From Daldinia sp. FL1419 (Eukaryota > Ascomycota > Sordariomycetes > Xylariales > Hypoxylaceae), in NCBI GenBank assembly GCA_025201765.1, contig MU623351.1, positions 1 through 64,000 on the forward strand: a stretch of 64,000 nucleotides of DNA, read 5' to 3'. The notes under the pieces were generated by a model. That model saw only the letters and a list, made by a program, of their open reading frames with translations, ran no database searches and was not told where the DNA came from. Position 1 is the first letter of the stretch. Each line of letters starts with the position of its first letter. Made by a program: the position numbers and the translations under genes. Below, one piece after another: positions 26,024-37,152 of this stretch.

Positions 26024-27952
26024 CTAATATTCAAAGCTCTCATAAGCCACCTCTTCGCCCTCTGTCCACTTCAACAACGCCTTCGTCATCTCCGGTCCAG
26101 CACATAAATAATACTTCCTCTTCCCTTTCTCTCCTTCCCCTAGTATATCACCATTCCCTATCCTTCGCTCTATGAATTCGGCACCCAACTCGCGTATCGT
26201 TGATACCAAACACCGTTCTGTCTCTCCTATCCCTCCAGTGACGAAGAGCTTAGTCGCTCTTCCAAGACCAGGTATCCTCTTTAGCACATCCACCGCAAGA
26301 GGCATATCCTCCCCTTTCATACTCCATAACAGCTTCAACTCGTTCCCATTCCCCGTAGCTTTGAGAGCACCAACACCCTGTGCCATTATTGGCGTAATCC
26401 CCACACCTGCAGCAACGAATATACTAGTCCTCTCAACTCCCCTTTCGCTATTCCTTACAGGTAACTTAAATCCCTCCGCGCCGCCGAATCCCATCACCGG
26501 AACCTCAAGGGGAACTCTCACGTTCCAGCGCTCTAACAGCGCCGTCGCAGGGCCATGTCTCCTGACCGTAATTTCGAATTCCGGCTCCGCATTCTCTTTG
26601 ATACACCCATCTTCATCCACGACCTCGGATTCTATGGGCCTACTAATCGTGAACGTACGCACAAAGTCATCGTTCAGACTCTGCGGGTCCTCGTCTCGCA
26701 TGTGCGAGTACCCCATATCTAGTTCTTCGCTAAAGTCTAGCGTAACGTGATGTCCGGGCTGCCATGCTTTTAATCGCTTTCTTCCCCCTGAGGCGGAGAG
26801 CTTGAACACATATCTTGAGATCGTGGGAGTGATTCTGTCTCGAGTGACTAGACGTGCCGTAGCAAGAGGATCACTGCTTGAGTCCGCCGCGAGTCCTTTC
26901 TCGCACGCTAATCGCCGAACAGGTGGGTTATATGGTGAATAGTCGATGACTTCGCCCCTGAACGATAAACCCTCGCGTACGAACCGAGCTTCCGCGACAT
27001 CGATGCGTATAGCCAGTTTCACATGGGGCATTACCGCTGCTGCTGCTTCACCGATTAGTATCGCCGCTTTCCCCGTCAAGTATAGCACATCGCCGGTCTC
27101 GAAGTCTGGAACCACGATACCTATCGCCGGATCATTGTGAACATTCCCTAGCGTCTGGTATAAACGGTTCCCCGAATACTCTGGATACACTAACGCCGTC
27201 CCTCCTGCACTTTCCTCCCTATTCCTCAGCACACGCACGAGCCCTGGCGGTCCGCCGCGTATATTAACGTCCATGCTCTTCAACCCATACTTACTTGCCA
27301 CGAAAAACACGTCCGCTTTACCCAATAACTCGATCGCCGCCTGCGGAAGCGGGACACCAGTCCCCTCACTTACAAGCCGTGGCGTGGGCACGCGGGGAGT
27401 GATGCGTTTCTTATTGATATACTTGGGACAATTCCCCAACGCCTCATCGACACGAAACGCAATCTGCAAATCCGCGACCCCAGGCGTCGTCTTTGTCGCG
27501 GTGCCCACAATCATCGACCCAGCAAGTTTCACACGGTCTCTCGTCTCGGGATCAATCGACAAGCCTGCCATAATCTTGCCTCCCTCCGGCTTAATAACCT
27601 CATCATCGACAATCCTTCTCCCATCCCCATCCCCTTCCCCATTATTCCTCTCAACAGCAAGCAACTCCCTCGCAACCGGGTCCCACATCTCCCCCACCGT
27701 CGCCCTAACCCCCAACACCCCCTTCGCCACTGGCTGCGCGAACCCCTTCTCCCCTCCCCACAGGCTAGCCCATGGCCTGCCCTGCCGGTCCAGCGTCCCG
27801 ACCGCCACGAGCGGCGAAATCGCGACGCGGTACCCGTGCTGCGGCGGCAAGTCGTGGTGTGTCGGATTCTCACGGTGCGACACCCGGAGCAGCTTATGGA
27901 CCGCTAGCTCGCCAGGGTGGAACGCGGAGTTGAGGTCTACAAGTTGGGCCAT
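26024..27952 (-). CDS. Split-barrel FMN-binding and ferredoxin-reductase-type fusion oxidoreductase
   Basis: A single exon encodes 642 residues. The N-terminal half (about 1-330) resembles the pyridoxamine-phosphate-oxidase-like FMN split barrel (GELAVHKLLRVSHRENP...VAISPLVAVGTLDRQGRPWAS, then DVFFVASK...GNVHNDPAIGIVVPDF). The C-terminal half is a ferredoxin-NADP reductase module: an FAD-binding barrel (WQPGHHVTLDF, RTFTISRP) at about 370-470 and a nucleotide-binding domain with GVGITPIMAQG and YLCAGPEMTKALLKW. The protein ends YESFEY soon after, so the C-terminal 2Fe-2S ferredoxin domain found in some relatives is absent. It is probably a soluble flavin electron-transfer enzyme with NAD(P)H as donor; the acceptor is unknown. 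An interdomain proline-poor linker carries no targeting signal. Confidence 0.85.
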   Translation of the reverse strand: MAQLVDLNSAFHPGELAVHKLLRVSHRENPTHHDLPPQHGYRVAISPLVAVGTLDRQGRPWASLWGGEKGFAQPVAKGVLGVRATVGEMWDPVARELLAVERNNGEGDGDGRRIVDDEVIKPEGGKIMAGLSIDPETRDRVKLAGSMIVGTATKTTPGVADLQIAFRVDEALGNCPKYINKKRITPRVPTPRLVSEGTGVPLPQAAIELLGKADVFFVASKYGLKSMDVNIRGGPPGLVRVLRNREESAGGTALVYPEYSGNRLYQTLGNVHNDPAIGIVVPDFETGDVLYLTGKAAILIGEAAAAVMPHVKLAIRIDVAEARFVREGLSFRGEVIDYSPYNPPVRRLACEKGLAADSSSDPLATARLVTRDRITPTISRYVFKLSASGGRKRLKAWQPGHHVTLDFSEELDMGYSHMRDEDPQSLNDDFVRTFTISRPIESEVVDEDGCIKENAEPEFEITVRRHGPATALLERWNVRVPLEVPVMGFGGAEGFKLPVRNSERGVERTSIFVAAGVGITPIMAQGVGALKATGNGNELKLLWSMKGEDMPLAVDVLKRIPGLGRATKLFVTGGIGETERCLVSTIRELGAEFIERRIGNGDILGEGEKGKRKYYLCAGPEMTKALLKWTEGEEVAYESFEY

Positions 27953-28904
27953 CGTAGTTCAGCTTGGCTCAGCCTGCTCTAAAATTCCCCGCGATAGTAT
28001 AAATATATCTTTATATAATTTGAAATGAAGCGAGCCTTTCAGTGTTGATGTTACCAAGAATACCTACCTATATAAATAACCAAGAATACCACCTCCAAAG
28101 TAATCAAACCAGGCACAGAAAATGGCCCCGACTTAATAAAGAAGCGCATCCGTAAATAATCAAGGAGGAATTACTGATTCTCATACCCGAGCCTTACTAA
28201 TAACCCAACATCCATAACGAAAATACCAAATAATGTTCGCATTAGTTTCTACTCGCCAAGGTCCTACGTACCTATGCGCCCAAGACACTACACGCGGAAT
28301 ACTCTTCGAACCCCTCCAGAAACAAGGATTTCGTGACGCCATCACAACGAGCGTATAAATCCCGTCGGAGAAGCAGCCTATAACATCGCACATCGCCCAC
28401 TTCGGTAATCCAAAGGGCGCGCGTCGGGGAATTGGAGAATTAGCAGTTGTCATTCAAACCCCGATTCCACTGGAAACGAAAGCCTAGGTACCTAACCTTA
28501 GTTAAAATAATTAATAATTAACCTACAGCAGCTAGTTTCAAACGCCAAAACCTATCACCAGAAGACAAAGCAATGCAATCGACACGTGCGTTTAGGCCGA
28601 GGTATATCCGTAGTATAGGTTAAACACTAGCAGCAATAGCTACTCAACAGAATGCCAGCAATACGGCTTATGTACAATACAATACATTGGGTCTCATTAT
28701 TTAAAAAATCATCGGAATTTGCCTCTGAACGCCACTTTGTCCGGACGCTTCCTAAACGTGATGGTCTCCTGCCTATTCACACCAGTCCAAATCGTGATCA
28801 AGGATATAACCGTCCACGTTATATACGTAAGCGGTATAAATATTATAGGGTATCCACGTCTATCCCACTTCCTCTACGTAACCATCGTTTCACAATGAAT
28901 ACTA
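27953..28904. other. Intergenic region upstream of the fusion flavoprotein gene
   Basis: About 950 bp, AT-rich. A 90-codon minus frame (28181-28453) exists but has no supporting feature. No repeat or RNA gene seen. Confidence 0.45.
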
Positions 28905-30756
28905 CTAGTATCTTGGAAAGTCACGCTGTGATTCCAGGTCGCTGCCGTAATTATATCCCTGGCTCATATCCCTCTGGTGGCCCGGGTTCATTCCGGGGCG
29001 CTGCCCGTAGTATCCATCCTGTTGCCGAGGCGGCATTGGCGCCGTCATATTTCGTTGCGGTGGCATTCTCGGTCCGGAGGATATGGGATTTGTGATACTA
29101 CGAGGAGGCGGGTAGGGCTGACTGCCGTAAGGTAATGTCCCATTTGGAGGCGGTCCACGGCTCGAATAAACGGATGGAGCCGGGCTAGAGCGTCCACCCA
29201 TTTGGTTGAACGGACGGGGTACAGGGGCAGGTCGGCGATAGCCATCCATCGGAGAGGAGGTATCCGGCGAATATGTGGATGGGCTCGCTGCAAAACTGGG
29301 ACCGAATCCGCTCCCGTTAGTTTGCACCCGGACGTGGTGGGGACCGGGACCGAAGCTCCTGTTTGAGGCTGCCGTGCCTGGACGCACAGGTGGCTGGAAG
29401 GTGGCCAGGTCAATTTGGGGTAGAGACGGTGCGGGAGACGCCGATCGATCAATGCCCATTCCGGCTGCATTGCCCACCAAAGGAGTGCGTGAAGAAAAGC
29501 TGGATGTAGAGGTTCCCTGTCGCGATGGTACTGGTCGCTTCTGATCCCATGAGTTAAGTTCGATGCTATGCTCCGAACCAGGCCGCGAGGTATATGCCGG
29601 CAGAGTAGCCATAGTATCATTGCGATTCATCATAGGCATCTCCGGGAGCTTGTCTTCGGTGCCGTCCTCCATGAGGGTCGGTATGGTCGGCAAGGTCGCT
29701 TGTCGTCCTAGAGGTGGCTTTTCGCCCGCCTTCTTGGCCGCTCTAAACTCAGCCTTCATCCGATCTCGCTCCTCCTTGGCGAGAGCCTTGTTCACTTTAA
29801 CCGTTACGATCTTCGTTAATCGCTTATTAACCTTTCGCTCACAGTAGCCGTGGAGCCCACCGTCCTGTCGGGGGATATAATGCCAGAGGAAGAATACGTA
29901 GAATAAAACTGCAATGAGCAGGAAGAGAACAGAAATAACCCAAATAACCAGCGTGAACACCATACCCGATAGGATCACCACCTGCTGCTTGTTTTCGTCG
30001 GCAAGATGTTGGAGTTTGCCGAAGAAAGTTCCAAGCGTACTCTGCACCGAGGAAACGTCCGTCGGGATAAGATTCGAGTCGTATACGGAATACAACGTCA
30101 GAGCGTTAATCGCTTGTCGTGGTCCAGAGCAAAATATGACTCGAATCCATGCTAATACCAAGTCAGCAACTTAATCCTGTTAAGCTTGCCAAGGTTGCCA
30201 CTTACATTGAAAACTGAAGTAGGTGAAGAGCGCAACATATTCTGCGCCCTTTTTGGACTTAGTCAATTCGGCGAAGACCAGAAAACGCCTCCATCCCTGA
30301 CCCTCTCCGACTCGGACGCTCTCTAAACGGACTGCTAGGTTGTCAAGATAACATTCGGCTACACTTCCACGCCTCATAATCCTCATAGCGCGGATATGCT
30401 CGAATCCTAAATTAACAAAGGAAGCAATGATGCAGGCCGAAAAAATCCATTTCGATACATCGAGTGGAACGAGCTGGGTGGGTTTAATGCTGGACGACCA
30501 AGTGTCGAAAGCTAGCAAATTGATAGCAGTAAAGGTATCGACGCCATATACAGCAACAGATAGAATGAGAGAAAAGTAGAGGTAACCGTAGGCAAAGGGA
30601 GTGAAACATGATGTTGACTTGAAGTCTTTTAGACTCTACAGTGAAGTAGTTAGCATGAAATCCTATCGATAATGATGACTTGAAGGAACTTACAATGGCG
30701 TCCCACTTCTGTTCAGGACGGATATCCGCCGCTTTTCGACCTCGAAAGCAACCCAT
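28905..30756 (-). CDS. KCH1: Kch1-like low-affinity potassium transporter family protein
   Basis: Three exons (30694-30756, 30206-30635, 28905-30151, minus) give 579 residues; both introns are GT..AG. The protein starts MGCFRGRKAADIRPEQKWDAI, a sequence typical of the fungal Kch1/Prm6 family, with Gly2-Cys3 that could be lipidated. Membrane segments lie near 34-60, 75-95, 160-185 and a long pair at 215-255 (VVILSGMVFTLVIWVISVLF...). After a basic coiled segment (KVNKRLTKIVTVKVNKALAKEERDRMKAEFRAAKK) the last 260 residues are disordered, rich in P, S, R and G, and likely cytosolic. Yeast Kch1 and Prm6 carry low-affinity potassium influx linked to calcium signalling in pheromone response; function here is inferred. 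Confidence 0.87.
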
Positions 30757-33690
30757 TTTGTTTTGTTAGATGCGAAAAGGCTTCTACAAGAACCTGCCTA
30801 CTGAAGTGTAGGAAACTAATACAACGAAGGAGATGGGGGTATCAAAACGTCGCCAATCAAGGGATCGGCTTCGGAAGAAAAGAAACCAAGTGAATGTAAT
30901 CGCAGTCGCGACACCCTCGACACCGATACTGCTACCGCCGTCAACGAATTGTCAATTGTTCAATCGGACCCGCCGTATTGCATGCACAGTCGTTACTCCT
31001 CGCCCGCGAAGTAATTGACTGCGCGATCGAATCAAAAGTATGAGCTCGAGCTCGAGCTCGTAGGGCGTCAAGAAGAAAGTTTAGAAATGAATGAAATCCC
31101 GGAAGGGGTTATTCGTAAGTGAAAGACGAACGTCGCCCTTAGACAAGGAGGCGTTTAGAAACGATACCCGCCCGTAATGATAGGTCTCAGCGCACTAGCG
31201 GAAAGATATGCCAGACATGCTAATAGTGGATATCCGAAAAAATGCGGGAGGCCGCTATCGCGGTCTCATTGCAGTCGAAAGATAGGTAACTCTTGGACCG
31301 TGTAAACTCGATTGCCCCAGCGAGCTTTTTACGGCTCAGCGTTTTTGATGGTATATACTTTGTCGCTTGAAAGTGGTCCAAGGAATGGTCCGAGTAACGT
31401 CTCGGTTTGGTTGAATCTTCAGTACCGAAAGGTAAGAGTCGAGTGACAAACTGGTCAGAGCACGAAAGACCAGGGAGCACGGGTCTAATGATGGTTGGTG
31501 TTGCTAGGAATTTGCTGGGCTTTGTTTGATCGACTCCTGGGCACAGAGCACAATGGGGGTAGGGCTCGGATGGAGTGGCTCAAATGGGTGAAACGCGGAC
31601 TAAGTGGGTATCTTTTTGGTGATTTAAGAAAGAGTGTAAGTATAAAGAAGCGTTAGATAATGAGAATTGCAACGCTGGTTATTGAACGAATGACGTTTAA
31701 GTTATTGTCTTTTGGAAGAAGTTTTCCTTATGCTTGTGAAGAAAAGTTGGAGGGGACAATGTGGTCAATTGGCCTTTTTTGGCGACCGAATGAAGGGTAA
31801 CGGAAAGGAAAGGAGGGCAAGACCCCCTCGAAAGACCGAAGGGGGGTTTGGACTCGGTTGGTTCCTGGGCTAAGGACAGGAGCGTGGTAGGCGTGGAAGT
31901 GGAAGAGGGTGGGGAGTGAAATCGGGTCGACTGTTTTGGCGGTTTGAGATTGCACAAACAGGCAAGCGATAATTGAACACAACGGGTGTACAACGGATGT
32001 ACCTGCTTATAGGCACGTCAATTCGATCTCTAATTGGATATCTTACCCCAGTTATGCAAGGTACGGACACTAAATTCAGATTAGCGCTAGACCCCTGTGG
32101 CTCCTTAGGACTCCTTAGCTTCCTTTCGTCAGTTTGAAAGTGCTTGTCTGCTTATCTGCCATGCAGAGCGGGGGCGTGGTGGGGGCCCTCTTTAGCGACT
32201 TATTACTTGCTTTCAACATCCATGCGTTCTTTTGTTCTTTCGCTGTAAAATTTAAATACCTAGGTAAAGTGTACGGATCCGTATGGGTGCTACTAGGTAC
32301 CTGTGTATGTACCTGGTATGCACCTATGATTCCGCATCGATTTCCGTAATAATTGACGAAACTGCAACCCTGATAAGCAATAACCTGCCGACCAACCGAC
32401 CAACTACCAAATGACAACTTCCCAATTTAAAGGAAACATGAAACATTGAAACCTTCAGCATTTATTTGGGCTAGTTAATAAGAGGTACTTTGGGTACCTA
32501 ATTGTTTAACCTTTACTACACGTTATATTGGCGGCTAAACTCCTTTTTCCAGCGAATCATTAACGACCTACGGATCCTTACGAAATACCAATATGCGTGG
32601 ATTTATTTCTGATTTGTCCTACGCAATCATTCTAAAATATATGGGATAGCGTCGTGAACTCGAATTTCCACGGCCAACGAAAATGAATAAGGTTCGTCCA
32701 ATCTAGCCACGCTTGAGTTTTAACCTTTCAATAATCCTATAATCCACGCGCCTCTGTTCCAAATTCCCTTCACCTTACGTAGACAAACTACCTACATAGA
32801 CCACCTTGGCAGCTTGGCTAGGCTACACGATACTTTCAACGAATCCTTCGATCAGATCTACCAACAGAGCGGTAGGACCCTTCTTGGCACTCGTTCTTTC
32901 GGGAATGGGTTATTTTTATCTTCTCATTCCTCCGCGAGCCTGCCTACCTACATATAAGACGTCTTCCAACCACATAAATGTATTCTTGTAATTGGCCACT
33001 TTGTTGGTTATCTATCAAGATAAATCCAATGTAGGGAAGTGATTTAAAAGCAGCGGAATCTGCACATAGATGAGCACCCACCAAGTTACGGCTGATGACA
33101 AGCACATGTATATTGATATCCGAATGCCATTAATCCTATTGTTCTCTTAGATTGAAGAAAGATATCTGACAAAATGGAACTTTATTTACTTCCATGTCGA
33201 GATACTAAGACAAATATACCCTCCGTGTAAAGACCCGTGGGAAAGGGCAGCCCGTAGGATATCATCTACCTCATATGTGTACAAAAAGGTAGCTGTCTAT
33301 GAAATAGTTACACAGGCATCTCTTAAAGTAGGTTGCTATCTCCTTAAGATATCTAAGTTTAGAGTCTTTCACAATATAGACGAAAGAACTATAATCAAGA
33401 TGCCAATAGTGCTGACAATATTCGGGCTAAAAATCTTAACTGCCTACTCAATAACTTGACAATGAGGGTACTACTTATCCTAACTTACCTATTTTAGATA
33501 TCAGTTAGGTTTTCCTAAGTATTTAACATAATAAAGTATACAACTATATCTTCTGGCATCATACTATATAAATATGGCCATCTCGACTTCCTCAATCATT
33601 TCCCCCTATCTACTCCTTTTGTGACTAAAGATTTCCGGCCATGGCCGCAGGGAAATTGTGAAGTCATCGTCTGTACATATCTTTTAAGCA
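30757..33690. other. Gene-poor 2.9-kb region
   Basis: Upstream of KCH1. It includes a (GAGCTC)-type short palindromic run at 31041-31060. Short frames on both strands (for example 31697-31993 and 32115-32417) lack protein-like features. Nothing else is recognised. Confidence 0.45.
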
Positions 33691-34132
33691 ATGTCTCTTA
33701 ACAAGTTTCGTTCTTTTTCTCGGAGGCTTATAACTCGCCATCGGTCTCATCCTAATCTACGTAAGGCTATGAGATTTCGACGAGAACATAGCATAGTTAT
33801 AGGAATAGTCCGGGGTATGCTAGGACGACTTTCGCGGGTTCGGGGAACTCATACCGCGGTCCGAAAAAACATCTCAAGGCCCCAGAAAATATCAGCAAAA
33901 ATATGCTGTTCCTTTTTTAAAATCTCGAAAATCTTTACACGCTTCGCCAATAGGTAGGCGAAACTTCTCTGTATATATAAGACATGACTTGATCATCCTG
34001 CACAGGCGGTCTTTCTGTAACTGTCCTCATGCCCTCACCGGAACGGGGTTGAGGTTAAAGAGCTATAAGAAGCAGCTTTACGACGATTCCCTCGACCAGG
34101 ACCTTAGTGAAATGTTCCGACGTTTAGTATAG
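33691..34132 (+). CDS. Possible small basic protein, two exons
   Basis: An 88-codon frame from the ATG at 33691 is very basic (RSFSRRLITRHRSHPNLRK, then RFRREHS). Its stop TAG overlaps a possible GTAGGC donor at 33954; joining to an acceptor CAG ending at 34005 keeps frame and yields 129 residues, ending LKSYKKQLYDDSLDQDLSEM plus a few more. The second exon has the amphipathic charge pattern of real protein. The donor is weak and no clear branch point is visible. No family is recognised. It may be a true small gene, a relic, or chance. Confidence 0.28.
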
Positions 34133-34555
34133 CCTATTAACCGTTACTAGGCGTTGGTTATATTTTACTAGTGGTGCCGATTAGGTGCTCGACGAAATAC
34201 CAAGGCGTTATGGTGAGAGAAATCTCAATCAAGATTCGATCAGCACGCCTATGGAATGGACAATGAACTACTAATAGACCACTATTAATGTTTCAATGGT
34301 GGGTGGATTGAAGGACTTTAGACGAATCTGCATTTGGAATGTGGTCTTTTCCTTGTACGGATATGAGGAACAAAGGTTGTGGAAGGCTCCAGCATTCCAG
34401 AAGAATTGGTTCAACAGACCTCCCACGTCCAAATTAAGGTCTTCGTAGGCCGACTCGTGCTTGTCAAAAAAAAATTTCTCTCTACATTGATTACTTTCTT
34501 CCTATCTATCTTCTCTTTCTTCCGACAATCCCTTCGCTAATAGTTGTCAATCGCC

Positions 34556-36109
34556 ATGGAGTTCACAAACCCTTACGACGATTACCAAAGGGCACTAAAT
34601 TATGATTTCCAAGCTGAGCTCGCGCCCGGTGTCTGGACGCTCTGCAGCAAGCTTAACAGAACAATATTCCTCGCCCACGACATCACGGCTATGCTAGTTA
34701 CCAACTCACCTTCGACGTCACAGCCTTCCAAGACGGACTTGGCTCTTTTGCTAGACTCGAATAAGATCGACTTGCTTGGAAAAGTCAAGGCCATCTTAAA
34801 TCACGAGAACTTGATATGTTTACGGGATTGGTTTTCCGTCGCAACGCAGAAGCCCAAGTCCACAAGTTACGAAAAGCGAACGTTTATTGTCTGGGATAAC
34901 TGTGACGCGGGAACTTTGGAAAATATTTTAGTAGAAGAATATGATAATTACAAACCAAGCCAACAGGATGACGGCAAACCATTGCCAACCGACGAACAAC
35001 CCGACACGGATACTGAAATGAAGGATACCCACGAAGCTGATGACGCAGATATGTCAAAGTTTTTACCGGAGTCGCTGTGCTGGCACGTGGTCACTTCGGT
35101 CTTGAAAGCCCTGGCGTGGTTACATGAAGGCAGTCCGGAACTCGTCGCTATAGGTCCTAGAAAATTTGGGATGGATCCGACTGCGGACTGGAGTCCTATT
35201 CTGCACAGGGAAATCACCCCTGCCAACATACAATTCCAACAGCCTAGACGTCTTGAGACGTACGGTCAGTGCAAATTAGGCAACTACAGCAATTTATATA
35301 TATCGAGTCACCATAACGGAGACGGCAAGTCGAAAATCCCACGAATCAAGGGCAAGGCATTGGCTCCGCGACTCGGAAAGGAAAGCATGGATCTGAATGA
35401 ACTTATCCAGTATGATCATGAGTATGGTTATACCTACAAGGAACAGGCAAGTTTATAAGAGTCCCCTGCCTCCTCTAATGATTATTACTAACCGTGCCTA
35501 CAGCCGAACCAACCTTATACCATAATCAGTGAGTGGAGGGCTCTCGGCGAGATCATGATGGCGATGATGGTGCCTCCCTCCGGAACGAAAACGAACGTAA
35601 ATGACCACATCCAAAACGTAAGCCAGTATGGTGTACGATACAATCTTGCAGGCGCGGATTACTCAGCTGCGCTGAAAAACGTAGTAATCAGGCTCATGAC
35701 GCTGAATCCGGACGAGAAGACAAAGGACGGCCAATACCTCTTCCCAAACCGGGATACCCTAACGTCCAACCTATGCGTCGACGCCTTTGAGAAATACATG
35801 AAATGGAGGGTTAACTCGGACGAGGGCCGATCGATCATCGACATCAAGAACCAACAGAACCAGCAGATTCTCGAAGACGCGGAAGCGAGGGATGAGATAC
35901 TGGCTGCGACGGCGGAAATGAAGAAGATTGTGGATAATATGCAACTCGAATATAGGGGCTGGGCTTTGGACGAATACCAGGATGCAGAGATCGATGACGC
36001 ATTCGATGATTGGGGATTTACTTATCAAAATCTGGCGACTTCTAATGATACTCAGCCGTTCCCTCCTTCGATGATGCCGCCTAGTGACTATTGGGAGTTC
36101 GACGATTAA
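34556..36109 (+). CDS. Protein-kinase-like fold protein with degenerate catalytic motifs (probable pseudokinase)
   Basis: Exons 34556-35446 and 35504-36109 give 498 residues. The intron starts GCAAGT, not GT, has a perfect TACTAAC branch and ends CAG; skipping it would hit a stop within four codons, so it is a GC-AG intron. Kinase-like features: NHENLICLRDWFSVATQKPK (strand 4 region), FIVWDNCDAGTLENIL (hinge, about 105-120), a helix CWHVVTSVLKALAWLHEGSP, and a catalytic-loop analogue HREITPANIQF near 218 in which the HRD aspartate is Glu. The DFG site reads KLGNYS and no clear VAIK lysine is seen. The late helical region has a QNQQILEDAEARDEILAATA coiled segment. It probably binds rather than phosphorylates. 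Convergent with the caleosin gene. Confidence 0.8.
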
Positions 36110-36414
36110 TTATTTGGCTGTTGTTAAAGTTGAGGAGTTGGGTAGTAGATCACTGCGACAGGCGTTGATTGGAAGAGGCACTTGTTTAGATTCCGTAGAA
36201 GATATCTTGTATCGTAGTGTGTTAGAGAGAATGCAGCAGCCTGTATTTTAGATGGGTTATACCCCGAGCTGTCGGCTTGCTTGACCTAGTAATGACTATG
36301 AGACATGGTGGGCAATCCCGAGTAACTCAACCTCACAACCATAGATACCTCTCCCCCCAAAATCCTCGCAAATTTCAATTTACTTTGCATTCAATCCCTC
36401 ACTGCCAAACTACC
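36110..36414. other. Convergent 3' spacer
   Basis: About 305 bp between two facing stop codons, holding both 3' ends. No other feature is seen. Confidence 0.6.
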
Positions 36415-37152
36415 TCATTTAGCCTGCACCTCCCAAGATTTCCAAGTCCCATTGCGCCACAAACTCCCAAAGAACTCATCCATCCCGTAGCCCTTCTGCC
36501 ACCCGTCCCCCTTAGCCCTCTCCTCGCTAATCTTCCAGAACAAGGTCCCCTCATAGCACGCCCTCAAGTCGTCCTTCCAGACCCTCCCATCCTTCTGCAA
36601 CAACAACCACGTCGTCCAAAACTCCATAAACGCAAAACTCCAGCCCGCCGGGTCCGCCGCGCACCGGTCCTTGCTAAGCAGCAACCGCAAGTCGTCGACG
36701 CTTAGGCCCCCGGTGTCGGAGGTGTCGAAGCGCGCGAACATGCGGTCGAAGCGCGAGGGGCTGAAGTTCCCGTCGAAGTCGTAGACGCCGGCGTCGGAGC
36801 CGTGCTTGGCCTTGTGGATGTCCGCGACGTAGATCCGGAAGAAGGGGTCCGGGAGCAGGGAGTGCCCGAGACGGGTGGGGTAGGAGAAGAATAGCGGGAT
36901 GAGAAGGGACCCGATGGAGAAGAGGATGCAGAACCCGAGATCCCGGAACCCGTTGTACACGTCCATGGGCCAGATCACGCCGTCGTTGTCCCGGTCGAAG
37001 AAGGCGATGTGCTGTTGCAGGGTGGATGAGGCGTCTTTTAGAGACGGCTTTCTAGCGTCTCCGTTTGCCGGTGACGGATGGTCCTGTGTGTCGCCGTTGA
37101 CATGGTTCCGGAGTTGCGGCGGTGGCGACGACGTGGTAGTGGTACCCGCCAT
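36415..37152 (-). CDS. Caleosin (calcium-binding lipid-droplet peroxygenase)
   Basis: A single exon encodes 245 residues. An EF-hand, DRDNDGVIWPMD, lies at about 52-63, followed by a hydrophobic hairpin-like stretch (GFCILFSIGSLLIPLFFSYP) that anchors caleosins on lipid droplets. The conserved histidines for heme, LQQHIAFF before the EF-hand and IHKAKHGSD after the hairpin, are both present. YDFDGNFSPSRFDRMFARFD and AFMEFWTTWLLLQKDGRVWKDD complete the family pattern. Caleosins use hydroperoxides to oxidise unsaturated fatty acids, acting at lipid droplets or microsomes. The first 40 residues are low complexity and variable. Base composition is markedly GC-rich compared with flanks. Only 305 bp separate it from the convergent pseudokinase gene. 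Confidence 0.95.
   Translation of the reverse strand: MAGTTTTSSPPPQLRNHVNGDTQDHPSPANGDARKPSLKDASSTLQQHIAFFDRDNDGVIWPMDVYNGFRDLGFCILFSIGSLLIPLFFSYPTRLGHSLLPDPFFRIYVADIHKAKHGSDAGVYDFDGNFSPSRFDRMFARFDTSDTGGLSVDDLRLLLSKDRCAADPAGWSFAFMEFWTTWLLLQKDGRVWKDDLRACYEGTLFWKISEERAKGDGWQKGYGMDEFFGSLWRNGTWKSWEVQAK

Noticed and set aside
28181..28453. 90-codon minus frame between the flavoprotein and KCH1 genes
   Set aside because: No domain, membrane or targeting feature and no splice or promoter support.
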